Positions 5,282 through 5,300 of a stretch of DNA of 5,300 nucleotides are shown here, piece after piece. The position numbers were made by a program, and so were the translations under genes. Position 1 is the stretch's first letter. Each line of letters opens with the position of its first letter. The DNA comes from Pseudomonadota bacterium (GTDB lineage: Bacteria > Pseudomonadota > Gammaproteobacteria > Woeseiales > Woeseiaceae), in NCBI GenBank assembly GCA_027295475.1, contig JAPUKV010000144.1, positions 1-5,300 of the forward strand, in the 5' to 3' direction. The notes below the pieces were generated by a model, which was not told the DNA's origin, made no database searches, and was given only the letters and a program-made list of their open reading frames with translations.

Positions 5282-5300
5282 TTTGTTTGAAGACGGACAG

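Overview
The window looks like a chromosomal stretch from a gammaproteobacterium. The evidence is a tandem-domain UspE-type stress protein, the anaerobic unsaturated fatty acid pair fabA-fabB as an abutting operon, and a glutathione-linked S-formylglutathione hydrolase. All recognisable genes lie on the minus strand, so the layout reads from right to left. I cannot assign a genus.

Right end (about 4805-5281): a roughly 300-bp left-end remnant of an IS3-family insertion sequence. It has a promoter-proximal leader, a strong ribosome binding site and the helix-turn-helix part of OrfA. It breaks off near 4980 and butts against a plus-strand open frame (4805-4999) that I do not recognise. No orfB and no right inverted repeat are present, so the element cannot move by itself.

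Centre (2861-4642): fabA then fabB, with the fabA stop and the fabB ribosome binding site overlapping. FabA dehydrates and isomerises the C10 acyl-ACP to the cis-3 form, and FabB elongates it. Together they supply unsaturated membrane lipid precursors. Just past fabB is a strong hairpin (2818-2855), a likely transcript end or processing site. Beyond it is the S-formylglutathione hydrolase gene (1877-2731), which completes glutathione-dependent formaldehyde oxidation. Its usual partner, class III alcohol dehydrogenase, is not in the window.

Left part: a 448-bp gap (1429-1876) holds a possible 31-codon ORF resembling the start of a PAS domain, an 18-bp perfect palindrome inside it, and a candidate promoter for the next gene. 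That gene is the UspE-like tandem universal stress protein (466-1428). A 300-bp gap (166-465) follows, with a perfect DnaA-box sequence and a 9-bp inverted repeat. The window then ends inside the first 55 codons of a membrane protein that looks like a cation:proton antiporter.

Most of the window is ordinary housekeeping and stress-response DNA. I found no convincing new biological system. The points most worth checking are the IS remnant junction with its hairpin-covered start codon, the PAS-like mini-ORF, and the structured gap at 166-465.
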